DNA from: an uncultured Bacteroidales bacterium
GTDB taxonomy: Bacteria; Bacteroidota; Bacteroidia; Bacteroidales; Bacteroidaceae
Assembly: GCA_945837185.1 (NCBI GenBank)
Contig: CAMAMZ010000066.1
Location: 1 to 10,361, forward strand
Length of the DNA stretch: 10,361 nucleotides
Reading direction: 5' to 3'
The notes under the pieces are model-generated. The model saw only the letters and a list, made by a program, of their open reading frames with translations. It searched no databases and was not told the DNA's origin. The translations under genes were made by a program, and so were the position numbers. Below, in pieces: positions 1-5,935 of the stretch (its first letter is position 1; the number at the start of each line of letters is the position of its first letter).

Positions 1-99
1 TTACACAAAATCTATGGAAAAACCTCAAAAAAAAAGTGAAATGATACGATAATGATGAGAAACAAGGTGACGGTGGATGGTTTTCTCACCAAATTTATG

Positions 100-107
100 T
101 ACATTTG
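100..107 (+). promoter_or_regulatory. Candidate Bacteroidetes -7 promoter element for mltG
   Basis: TACATTTG matches the Bacteroidetes primary sigma factor -7 consensus TAnnTTTG. It would place the transcription start about 5 bases downstream, near 112, leaving a leader of roughly 27 nt before the ATG at 139. No clear TTG/TTTG box lies 19-21 bases upstream, so the -33 half is weak. The position argues against translation from the in-frame ATG at 52, which would lie upstream of the transcript. Confidence 0.5.
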
Positions 108-138
108 TCCCATCAATAGAATCAATACAACAACGATT

Positions 139-1185
139 ATGAATACAAAAAATCGGATAAGGTATCTCATACCAGCGGGTGCTTGTTTTCTTACCATCAT
201 AGTGCTCACCTATTATTATTTCTTCTCGGCTTTCTCGGCATCAACAACTACCCAGTATATCTTGGTCGACACCGATGACACCGCCGACTCTCTCTATGCC
301 AAGATGCAGCCTTTCGCTTCCCGTCATGGCCTTCATGCCTTTCACACCCTGGCACAACACACAGCTTATGAGAACAACATTCAGACGGGACGCTATGAAG
401 TGCAACCTGGCATGAGCACCTTCCAACTCTATCGTAAGATGAAGGGTGGCTTGCAAACACCCCTCAACCTCACTATCCCTTCCGTACGCACCATTACAGC
501 ACTTTCAGAAGAACTGGGAAGGAAGTTGATGGTAGACGCCCACGAATGGGAAGAGGCATTGCAAAACCCTGATACGTGTGCACATTATGGCTACACGCCC
601 GAAACCATCGTCTGTCTTTTCATTCCCAATACCTACGCTATTTACTGGAACACATCGGTAAGCCGCCTGCTCAACCGCATGCAGAAGGAGAGTAAGACTT
701 TCTGGAACGATACGAGACTGGCCAAAGCCAAACAACTCAACCTGTCTCCTGAAGAGGTGATTACCTTAGCCAGCATTGTCGATGAAGAAACGGCAAACAA
801 CAGCGAGAAACCTATGATAGCCGGCATGTACTACAACCGTCTGAATTTTCGAGACGCTGAGTATCCGAAAGGCATGCCATTACAAGCCGACCCTACCATC
901 AAGTTTGCCTTGGGCGATTTCTCGCTCAAACGCATCTACCACAACATGCTGAAAACCGACAGTCCTTATAATACCTATACCCATGCAGGTTTACCTCCCG
1001 GGCCTATCCGTATTCCTTCTGTGGCAGGCATCGATGCGGTGTTGAATCTTGTACACCACAACTATCTCTACATGTGCGCGAAAGAGGATTTTAGCGGTAC
1101 CCACAACTTTGCCGCCACCTACAAAGAGCACCTTGCCAACGCAGCCCGCTATAGTAAGGCGCTCAACAGCAGAGGTATCAAATAG
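139..1185 (+). CDS. mltG: Endolytic murein transglycosylase MltG (YceG family)
   Basis: MltG is an inner-membrane lytic transglycosylase that cuts nascent peptidoglycan glycan strands and is thought to set their length. The predicted protein has 348 residues. A short basic start (MNTKNRIR) precedes one membrane segment at about residues 9-30, and the rest would be periplasmic. A LysM-like segment lies near 84-104 (GRYEVQPGMSTFQLYRKM). The YceG catalytic region contains LASIVDEET (DEET at 215-218), aligning with the ASIVEKET motif around the essential Glu of E. coli MltG; the first position is Asp here and the following Glu residues are kept. GLPPGPI at 284-290 is the other family hallmark. 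I chose the ATG at 139 because it directly precedes the signal anchor and lies downstream of the TACATTTG element; the frame stays open back to an ATG at 52. ispE follows 67 bp later on the same strand. Confidence 0.93.
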   Translation: MNTKNRIRYLIPAGACFLTIIVLTYYYFFSAFSASTTTQYILVDTDDTADSLYAKMQPFASRHGLHAFHTLAQHTAYENNIQTGRYEVQPGMSTFQLYRKMKGGLQTPLNLTIPSVRTITALSEELGRKLMVDAHEWEEALQNPDTCAHYGYTPETIVCLFIPNTYAIYWNTSVSRLLNRMQKESKTFWNDTRLAKAKQLNLSPEEVITLASIVDEETANNSEKPMIAGMYYNRLNFRDAEYPKGMPLQADPTIKFALGDFSLKRIYHNMLKTDSPYNTYTHAGLPPGPIRIPSVAGIDAVLNLVHHNYLYMCAKEDFSGTHNFAATYKEHLANAARYSKALNSRGIK

Positions 1186-1252
1186 GTATGACTCAAACTG
1201 AAGGCTTTCTTGAAATCAGTATGAACATTTGTTGAAACTTACACGATAGACT

Positions 1253-2092
1253 ATGATCACATTTCCTTGCGCGAAAATTAATCTGGGCCTCAATATTACA
1301 GCCCGACGCCCCGACGGTTATCATAATCTGGAAACCGTCTTCTATCCCATCCCCCTTACGGATGCCCTTGAGGTGAAACTCATGGATAAGGATTTTCCTT
1401 CTGCCACAAACTGTGACTTGAAGGTAACTGGCGATGCCATTGCCTGCAATGAGCAGGACAATCTTGTTGTTAAGGCTTATAACCTTCTTGCTGCCAACTA
1501 TCAACTGCCTCGTGTGCATGCACATCTGTTCAAACGCATTCCTTCGCAGGCTGGATTAGGCGGCGGATCAAGCGATGGCGCCTATATGATCAGACTGCTT
1601 GACGAGCGTTTCAGAATGAATATAGGCAATGCTGAGATGGAACGCTATGCGGCAAAATTAGGTGCCGACTGCCCATTTTTCATTTCCTCAGAACCTTGTT
1701 TCGCCACAGGAACAGGAACAACCTTGGAACCTGCGGGCGGACCGAAAGATAACCTGGAGGGCTATCACTTTGCAATTGTAAAACCCGACATTGCCATTTC
1801 AACCCGTGAGGCTTATAGCCATATCGTGCCTCGACAACCGGAAAAGAACTGCCGTGATATTGCCTTGCAACCCATTGACACATGGCGCAATGAACTGAAG
1901 AACGATTTTGAGGCTCCACTCTTTAAACTTTATCCGCTGTTAGCAGATATCAAACAACGGTTGTACGACGCTGGGGCCATTTATGCTCAGATGAGTGGGA
2001 GTGGCAGTGCTCTCTACGGAATATTCCGCTATGAGCCTACACATATCCACGATATTTTCAAAGGACTTTTCACTTTTACCGGCAGCTTATGA
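1253..2092 (+). CDS. ispE: 4-diphosphocytidyl-2-C-methyl-D-erythritol kinase IspE
   Basis: IspE is a cytoplasmic GHMP-superfamily kinase that phosphorylates the 2-hydroxyl of CDP-methylerythritol with ATP, in the MEP route to IPP and DMAPP. The protein has 279 residues, a normal length. It opens with the family start CAKINLGLNI, with Lys8 matching E. coli Lys10. The glycine-rich ATP loop QAGLGGGSSDGA spans 99-110. LGADCPFF follows, with Asp139 matching the catalytic Asp141 of E. coli. The third GHMP motif is MSGSGSALYG at 247-256. The substrate-side DGYHNLETVF motif is at 21-30. The stop overlaps the start of the Nudix gene (ATGA), indicating translational coupling. The gap to mltG contains AACATTTG (1224-1231), one mismatch from a -7 box and without a well-spaced -33, so co-transcription with mltG is the simpler reading. 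Confidence 0.96.
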   Translation: MITFPCAKINLGLNITARRPDGYHNLETVFYPIPLTDALEVKLMDKDFPSATNCDLKVTGDAIACNEQDNLVVKAYNLLAANYQLPRVHAHLFKRIPSQAGLGGGSSDGAYMIRLLDERFRMNIGNAEMERYAAKLGADCPFFISSEPCFATGTGTTLEPAGGPKDNLEGYHFAIVKPDIAISTREAYSHIVPRQPEKNCRDIALQPIDTWRNELKNDFEAPLFKLYPLLADIKQRLYDAGAIYAQMSGSGSALYGIFRYEPTHIHDIFKGLFTFTGSL

Positions 2093-2598
2093 GCGACAAC
2101 CGTTACGAACTGTTTCCCATAGTGGATGAGGAGGGGCATTTTCAAGGAACTATCTCTCGCGGCCATGCACACGATGGTACAAAAATTCTGCATCCCGTAG
2201 TGCATCTGCATGTTTTCAACTCCCAGGGTGAACTTTATCTACAGAAACGTCCGGAATGGAAAGACATTCAACCCGGCAAATGGGACACGGCATGTGGAGG
2301 GCATGTTGACTTGGGAGAATCTATTGTTGCAGCCCTCCACAGGGAAGTAGGCGAGGAATTGGGTATTCTCACTTTCACGCCTACCTTTGTAGCACGTTAT
2401 GTGTTTGAGAGTTCCTGCGAACGGGAACTGGTACATGTGCACACCTGTGTGTATGACGGTGTCATTACCCCCAGCAACAAAGAACTCTCACAAGGCAGAT
2501 TCTGGACAGCATCAGAATTGGAAGCCAACATGGGAAAAGAAGTATTCACTCCCAATTTTGAATTTGAATACCTCCACTATATAAAAAGCCGCAAGTAA
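2089..2598 (+). CDS. Nudix hydrolase (YfcD/IPP-isomerase-like branch)
   Basis: This 169-residue protein has a perfect Nudix box GX5EX7REUXEEXGU: Gly71, Glu77, Arg85-Glu86, Glu89-Glu90, Gly92, Ile93. The Glu residues of the REUXEE core bind the metal ions for hydrolysis of a nucleoside- or organic-diphosphate substrate. The upstream part (HPVVHLHVFNSQGELYLQKR, then WDTACGGHVDLGE) resembles the type I IPP isomerase/YfcD group of Nudix proteins. It is probably not an isomerase. In type I IDI the catalytic Cys sits in VCGHP; aligning on GH puts Gly70 at that place and the nearby Cys69 is one residue off. IDI also lacks a canonical REUXEE box. The gene overlaps ispE by 4 bp (ATGA), so it is made with an isoprenoid enzyme, but the substrate cannot be read from sequence. 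A hairpin at the stop codon ends the transcript. Confidence 0.92.
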   Translation: MSDNRYELFPIVDEEGHFQGTISRGHAHDGTKILHPVVHLHVFNSQGELYLQKRPEWKDIQPGKWDTACGGHVDLGESIVAALHREVGEELGILTFTPTFVARYVFESSCERELVHVHTCVYDGVITPSNKELSQGRFWTASELEANMGKEVFTPNFEFEYLHYIKSRK

Positions 2599-2615
2599 GT
2601 ACACTTGCGGCTTTT
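2584..2615. terminator. Bidirectional intrinsic terminator
   Basis: A perfect 13-bp stem (2584-2596 with 2603-2615) and a 6-nt loop (2597-2602) form AAAAGCCGCAAGT / ACTTGCGGCTTTT. Read on either strand, the GC-rich stem ends in a run of T, as expected for Rho-independent termination in both directions. It lies between the converging Nudix gene (plus) and DUF4295 gene (minus). The Nudix TAA stop (2596-2598) begins inside the left arm, so the hairpin forms partly from the last codons of that gene. Confidence 0.88.
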
Positions 2616-2642
2616 CTATATCATGATAGAATGCTCTATATA

Positions 2643-2801
2643 TTAACCTTTGAAGAAATCCTTTACAGACTCGTTGGGAACCATGCGCTCATCAAAAACA
2701 TAAGCACCGGTCTTAGGGCTCTTCACCATTTTGATTACCTTTGTATAAGCACGTCCGTCAGAAGAACCTTCGTGCAAGGTAGCCACCGCTTTTTTTGCCA
2801 T
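2643..2801 (-). CDS. DUF4295 family small ribosomal-type protein (bL38-like)
   Basis: This is a 52-residue basic protein beginning MAKKAVATLHEGSSDGRAY, with a central KVIKMVKSPKTGAYVF and a FKG end. I recognise it as DUF4295, a small family found beside rpmB and rpmG in Bacteroidetes. As I recall, a Flavobacterium johnsoniae ribosome structure assigned a protein of this family to the large subunit as bL38; that link is from memory. It starts 16 bp after the rpmG stop and is preceded by AGGAG ten bases before its ATG. It is the last gene of the rpmB operon, and the bidirectional hairpin at 2584-2615 follows its stop. Size, charge and context all fit a ribosomal protein. Confidence 0.88.
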   Translation of the reverse strand: MAKKAVATLHEGSSDGRAYTKVIKMVKSPKTGAYVFDERMVPNESVKDFFKG

Positions 2802-2811
2802 TGTCTATTAT

Positions 2812-2816
2812 CTCCT
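2812..2816 (-). promoter_or_regulatory. Shine-Dalgarno box of the DUF4295 gene
   Basis: On the minus strand the bases before the ATG at 2801 read AGGAGATAATAGACA, an AGGAG core with a 10-nt spacer. The box falls immediately after the rpmG stop codon (2818-2820). Strong SD boxes are unusual in Bacteroidetes, where the anti-SD is generally sequestered, so this one is recorded separately. Confidence 0.55.
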
Positions 2817-2817
2817 A

Positions 2818-3006
2818 TTACTTAATTTCCTTATGAAGAGTCATCTTCTTAAGGATGGGGTTATACTTCATCAACTCGAGGCGCTCAGGAGTATTCTTAC
2901 GATTCTTTGTTGTTACGTAACGGCTTGTTCCTGGCAGACCACTGTTCTTCATCTCTGTACATTCGAGGATGACCTGAACTCTGTTACCTTTAGCTTTCTT
3001 TGCCAT
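2818..3006 (-). CDS. rpmG: 50S ribosomal protein L33 (bL33), cysteine-poor form
   Basis: bL33 is a small protein of the large ribosomal subunit near the E site. The 62-residue sequence begins MAKKAKGNRVQVILECTE and carries the family core TTKNRKNTPERLELMKYNP followed by KKMTLHKEIK. The zinc-binding pairs of the C+ form (CxxC...CxxC) are absent: only one Cys remains, and the usual YCPRC segment reads YNPIL. It is therefore the zinc-independent C- type, with a GLPGTSRY insertion typical of that type. It follows rpmB by 23 bp and is preceded by AAGGAG ten bases before its ATG. Confidence 0.96.
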   Translation of the reverse strand: MAKKAKGNRVQVILECTEMKNSGLPGTSRYVTTKNRKNTPERLELMKYNPILKKMTLHKEIK

Positions 3007-3016
3007 TGTTATCTAT

Positions 3017-3022
3017 CTCCTT
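3017..3022 (-). promoter_or_regulatory. Shine-Dalgarno box of rpmG
   Basis: The minus strand reads AAGGAGATAGATAACA before the rpmG ATG at 3006, giving AAGGAG with a 10-nt spacer. Sequence and spacing closely match the box before DUF4295 (AGGAGATAATAGACA), so the two leaders look related. Confidence 0.55.
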
Positions 3023-3029
3023 AGCTTTA

Positions 3030-3308
3030 TTATCCTTCGTAATTACCTTCAGCGATTACCTTTATTTCCTTCCAATCGCAATAGCCTTTTGCTACAGCCT
3101 GCTTGAGCGCAGCGTCAAGGCCTACCTTGTTAATCATACGGAGACCTGCAGCACTAATCTTCAGGCTAATCCAGCAATTCTCCTCTACATAGTAGAATTT
3201 CTTGCTGAAAAGGTTGACATCAAAACTACGCTTTGTACGATGCTTTGAGTGAGACACATTGCAACCTATCTGCGCCTTCTTTCCTGTAATTTGACAAATC
3301 TTAGACAT
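3030..3308 (-). CDS. rpmB: 50S ribosomal protein L28 (bL28)
   Basis: bL28 is a large-subunit protein needed for ribosome assembly. The 92-residue product starts MSKICQITGKKAQIGCNVSH and continues with SKHRTKRSF and NLFSKKFYYVEENCWISLK, then the C-terminal AAGLRMINKVGLDAAL and KGYCDWKEIKV segments, all characteristic of Bacteroidetes L28. The only zinc-type Cys candidates are scattered (5, 16 and two later), with no CxxC pair. It is the first gene of the rpmB-rpmG-DUF4295 operon and has its own promoter about 50 bp upstream. A weak AAGGA lies 5 bases before the ATG. Confidence 0.96.
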   Translation of the reverse strand: MSKICQITGKKAQIGCNVSHSKHRTKRSFDVNLFSKKFYYVEENCWISLKISAAGLRMINKVGLDAALKQAVAKGYCDWKEIKVIAEGNYEG

Positions 3309-3359
3309 TACTATCCTTAATTATTGATTCTAAATTAGATACTTATTCCAAACAGGGTG

Positions 3360-3390
3360 CAAAATTACAATTTTTTCCCGGATAGACAAA
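3360..3390 (-). promoter_or_regulatory. Promoter of the rpmB-rpmG-DUF4295 operon
   Basis: On the minus strand TTTG (3390-3387) is followed by exactly 19 bases and then TAATTTTG (3367-3360). This fits the Bacteroidetes sigma-A pattern TTG-N19-21-TAnnTTTG. The start of transcription would be near 3355, giving a leader of about 47 nt before rpmB. The bases after the box (CACCC) resemble those after the map promoter. Confidence 0.75.
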
Positions 3391-3426
3391 ATAATTCTTC
3401 AAAGAATTTAAGAATTAAGTTTTTTT

Positions 3427-3942
3427 TTATTTTGCGTCCTCTATTTCCACGGGGTTTTTCTCTTTATAATAAGCCAAGAAATGGCGCAAGGCCTCATTGG
3501 TGGCGGTAGCGATATTGATGTCCCTACCATTGTCTTCTGTCAGTTTAAAAGTGCGCACATCATCTTTTGCACCATATCCTATCCAGATGGTTCCCACAGG
3601 GATGGCTGGTGTACCCCCTCCAGGACCGGCAATGCCTGTAGCGGAAATGGCATAATCGCATCCCAGCGCATCGCATGCTCCTTTCACCATCTGAATGGCC
3701 ACTTCCTCACAAACAGCTGTTTTCTCGGCTATTACTGCCGCATCGACATGAAGAAGATTGATTTTCACGTCGTCGGTATAAGAAACGACACCTCCCTTAA
3801 AATAATTAGAAGCGCCTGGAACTGCAATGATGGCCTGTGCAATTCTTCCTCCTGTACAGCTTTCCGCTGTTCCTAACGACTTACCATTGGCATAGAGATG
3901 ATGCAGGATTTCTCTGCTTAATATTTTGCTTTGTAATTCCAT
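3427..3942 (-). CDS. pncC: Nicotinamide-nucleotide amidase, stand-alone CinA C-terminal domain (PncC)
   Basis: PncC deamidates nicotinamide mononucleotide to nicotinic acid mononucleotide, recycling pyridine nucleotides left by NAD-consuming reactions such as bacterial DNA ligase. The 171-residue protein consists only of the CinA C domain. TAESCTGG at 25-32 contains the nucleophilic Ser region, GGVVSYTDDVK at 50-60 is the next conserved segment, and ATGIAGPGG at 101-109 is the family hallmark. The N-terminal ADP-ribose pyrophosphatase-like half of long CinA is absent and no room exists for it, since tsaD ends 27 bp upstream. The start ATG at 3942 directly precedes the conserved fold. It is probably last in map-tsaD-pncC. 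No convincing terminator separates it from the rpmB promoter. Confidence 0.92.
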   Translation of the reverse strand: MELQSKILSREILHHLYANGKSLGTAESCTGGRIAQAIIAVPGASNYFKGGVVSYTDDVKINLLHVDAAVIAEKTAVCEEVAIQMVKGACDALGCDYAISATGIAGPGGGTPAIPVGTIWIGYGAKDDVRTFKLTEDNGRDINIATATNEALRHFLAYYKEKNPVEIEDAK

Positions 3943-3969
3943 ATATGTGTATTGGGTTTATGATTCAAC

Positions 3970-4995
3970 TTACTCAAATGTAACCTTACTGAACGCGGGC
4001 AAATCAACTCCCGCAAATTCCTTGTCGCGATATTTGAACGTGCCCACACAGGCAATCATCGCGGCATTGTCGGTGGTGAAACTGAATTTCGGAATATAGA
4101 TGGTCCAGCCATAACGCTGGGCGTAATCATGAAAAGCATTGCGCAACCCATTATTGGCCGATACTCCTCCCGACACGGCCACATGCTTGATGCCTGTTTC
4201 CTTGACAGCTTTCTTCAGCTTCTTCATCAGAATCGCTACAATGGTATATTCCAAACTTGCCGCTATATCTTCCTTGTGATGCGCTATGAAGTCAGGATCT
4301 TCCGCCACCCAGTCGCGAAGATTATACAAGAAAGAAGTTTTCAAACCAGAAAAGCTGTAATCCAGTCCAGGAATATGGGGTTCCGCAAAGAGAAAAGCAT
4401 GAGGATTACCTTGCCGTGCCAAACGGTCTATGATAGGACCTCCAGGATAGCCTAACCCCATCACCTTCGCACACTTGTCGATAGCTTCTCCTGCTGCATC
4501 GTCAATGGTTTGTCCGAGCACTTCCATATCATTATAGGCGTTGACCTTGACAATTTGCGAATTGCCTCCCGACACCAACAGACAAAGGAAGGGGAAAGGT
4601 GGTTCGTGCATATCGTTGTCATGTTCTTTAATGAAATGTGCCATGACATGGCCTTGCAAATGATTGACATCTATCAACGGAATGCCCAACGACAAGGCGA
4701 GTCCTTTGGCAAAGTTCACGCCTACGAGCAGGGAGCCCATCAATCCTGGTCCACGCGTGAAGGCTATAGCCGACAGTTGTTCCTTGGTGATTCCTGCCCG
4801 TGCAATGGCCTGGTCAACCACAGGCACAATATTCTGCTGGTGAGCTCTTGATGCCAGTTCCGGCACAACACCTCCGTATGCCTTGTGCACTTCCTGCGAG
4901 GCTGTTACATTGCTCAGCAACACCCCGTTTCGCAAAACGGCAGCTGAGGTGTCGTCGCAGGAAGATTCTATACCTAATATAATAATATCTTCCAT
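3970..4995 (-). CDS. tsaD: tRNA N6-adenosine threonylcarbamoyltransferase TsaD
   Basis: TsaD (Kae1/Qri7 family) transfers threonylcarbamoyl from threonylcarbamoyl-AMP to A37 of ANN-decoding tRNAs, working with TsaB and TsaE. The protein has 341 residues, the normal size. It opens with ILGIESSCDDTSAAVL (ASKHA fold). The metal-binding NHLQGH segment has His112 and His116, with Gln where many homologues carry Glu. DDAAGEAIDK, the substrate-side GGPIIDRLA and FSGLKTSFL, AVSGGVSANNGLR and TDNAAMIA (Asp309, likely third metal ligand) follow in order. I chose the ATG at 4995: the frame is open to 5055, but the extra residues are unlike the family and would overlap map, whose stop lies 5 bp upstream of this ATG. 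The tight spacing implies co-transcription with map. Confidence 0.97.
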   Translation of the reverse strand: MEDIIILGIESSCDDTSAAVLRNGVLLSNVTASQEVHKAYGGVVPELASRAHQQNIVPVVDQAIARAGITKEQLSAIAFTRGPGLMGSLLVGVNFAKGLALSLGIPLIDVNHLQGHVMAHFIKEHDNDMHEPPFPFLCLLVSGGNSQIVKVNAYNDMEVLGQTIDDAAGEAIDKCAKVMGLGYPGGPIIDRLARQGNPHAFLFAEPHIPGLDYSFSGLKTSFLYNLRDWVAEDPDFIAHHKEDIAASLEYTIVAILMKKLKKAVKETGIKHVAVSGGVSANNGLRNAFHDYAQRYGWTIYIPKFSFTTDNAAMIACVGTFKYRDKEFAGVDLPAFSKVTFE

Positions 4996-5000
4996 AAAGC

Positions 5001-5861
5001 TTAATATGTCAACACTTCCACACCATGTTCTGTCATCACCAGCGTATGTTCCCATTGTGCGGAAGGCAGCTCGTCACCAGTAATCACTTCCCAACCATAA
5101 GGGTCATCAGCATCGATATACACCTTCCAGGTTCCCATATTCACCATCGGCTCAATGGTGAACACCATACCCGGCACCAGTAGCATTCCTGTGCCGCGAT
5201 GCCCATAATGCACAACATCGGGTTCTTCGTGAAACTTCAGCCCTACTCCATGACCACACAAGTCACGCACAATGCTATAGCCAAATTTCTTGGCATGCTT
5301 TTCAATGGCATGCCCTATATCACCAACAAACGAATAGGGTTTGGCAGCCTCCATGCCTATCTCCAGACATTCTTTTGCCACGCGCACCAGTTGTTCTTTC
5401 TCAGGTGTAGTCTGTCCAACAATGAACATTCGGGAGGCATCTGCGTAATAGCCATCCACGATGGTTGTCATATCCACATTCACGATATCCCCTTCCTGTA
5501 GAAACTCATTAGCTTTGGGAATGCCATGACACACCACCTCGTTGATGGAAACGCACACGCTTTTGGGGAATCCCTCATAGTTCAAACAGGCCGGAACCGC
5601 TTGGTGTTCCTTGCAATAGGCCATGCAAATATCATCTATTTCCTGGGTAGACATACCCACACGGATATGACGGGCCACCTCGTCGAGACAACCTGTATTC
5701 ACGATACCGCTTTTGCGAATACCCTCTATCTGTTCGGGCGTTTTGATGAGGTTACGTGTAGGCACTTCCTTGCCCTTAGCCTCCCAAAACATAATCTTCT
5801 TGTCCATCTCTGTAGGCTCCTGCCCCGGAAGACAATGCCAACGTCTCTTTTTCTTAAACAT
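5001..5861 (-). CDS. map: Type I methionine aminopeptidase
   Basis: Map removes the initiator Met from nascent proteins at the ribosome exit. The 286-residue protein holds all five metal ligands of the pita-bread fold: Asp130 (VNVDMT), Asp141 (YYADASRMF), His204 (GHGVGLKFHEEP), Glu237 (TIEPM) and Glu271 (QWEHT). The substrate His is His112 in VCHGIP. About 38 residues precede the usual start of the catalytic domain (IKTPEQIEGIRKSG). This extension begins MFKKKRRWHCLPGQEP; it is basic and not a canonical zinc finger, and its role is unknown. The ATG at 5861 is supported by a promoter about 20 bp upstream, which leaves a short leader. It leads map-tsaD-pncC, with tsaD starting 5 bp after its stop. 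Confidence 0.96.
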   Translation of the reverse strand: MFKKKRRWHCLPGQEPTEMDKKIMFWEAKGKEVPTRNLIKTPEQIEGIRKSGIVNTGCLDEVARHIRVGMSTQEIDDICMAYCKEHQAVPACLNYEGFPKSVCVSINEVVCHGIPKANEFLQEGDIVNVDMTTIVDGYYADASRMFIVGQTTPEKEQLVRVAKECLEIGMEAAKPYSFVGDIGHAIEKHAKKFGYSIVRDLCGHGVGLKFHEEPDVVHYGHRGTGMLLVPGMVFTIEPMVNMGTWKVYIDADDPYGWEVITGDELPSAQWEHTLVMTEHGVEVLTY

Positions 5862-5883
5862 GCTCTATGGTTTAAAACGTGTG

Positions 5884-5914
5884 CAAAATTACTTCAAAAT
5901 CAACAAACCCGCAA
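5884..5914 (-). promoter_or_regulatory. Promoter of the map-tsaD-pncC operon
   Basis: On the minus strand TTG (5914-5912) is followed by 20 bases and TAATTTTG (5891-5884), matching TTG-N19-21-TAnnTTTG. Transcription would start near 5879, about 18 nt before the map ATG. The -7 box and its next bases (TAATTTTGCAC) are identical to those of the rpmB promoter. It sits in the 74-bp gap after metH, where I see no terminator hairpin, so read-through from metH is also possible. Confidence 0.72.
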
Positions 5915-5935
5915 GAATCTCCGCTGTTTTATGGT

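Noticed and set aside
52..138. Longer mltG start at the in-frame ATG at 52
   Set aside because: The extra 29 residues precede the signal anchor and look unlike the family, and the TACATTTG box at 100-107 would start transcription downstream of that ATG.
1209..1231. Separate ispE promoter with AACATTTG
   Set aside because: The -7 box has a mismatch at its conserved first base and the nearest TTG is only 12 bases upstream rather than 19-21.
2089..2598. Type I isopentenyl-diphosphate isomerase
   Set aside because: The IDI catalytic Cys position is Gly70 when aligned on the GH of the motif (Cys69 is one residue off), and a full hydrolase Nudix box is present, which IDI lacks.
3391..3417. Intrinsic terminator after pncC
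   Set aside because: AATTCTT and AAGAATT arms can pair around two bases, but the stem is all weak pairs apart from one, the loop is too small, and no T run follows on the minus strand.
4996..5055. Longer tsaD start at 5055
   Set aside because: The extra residues overlap the map coding region and are not family-like; the ATG at 4995 directly precedes the conserved ILGIESSCDDTS start.
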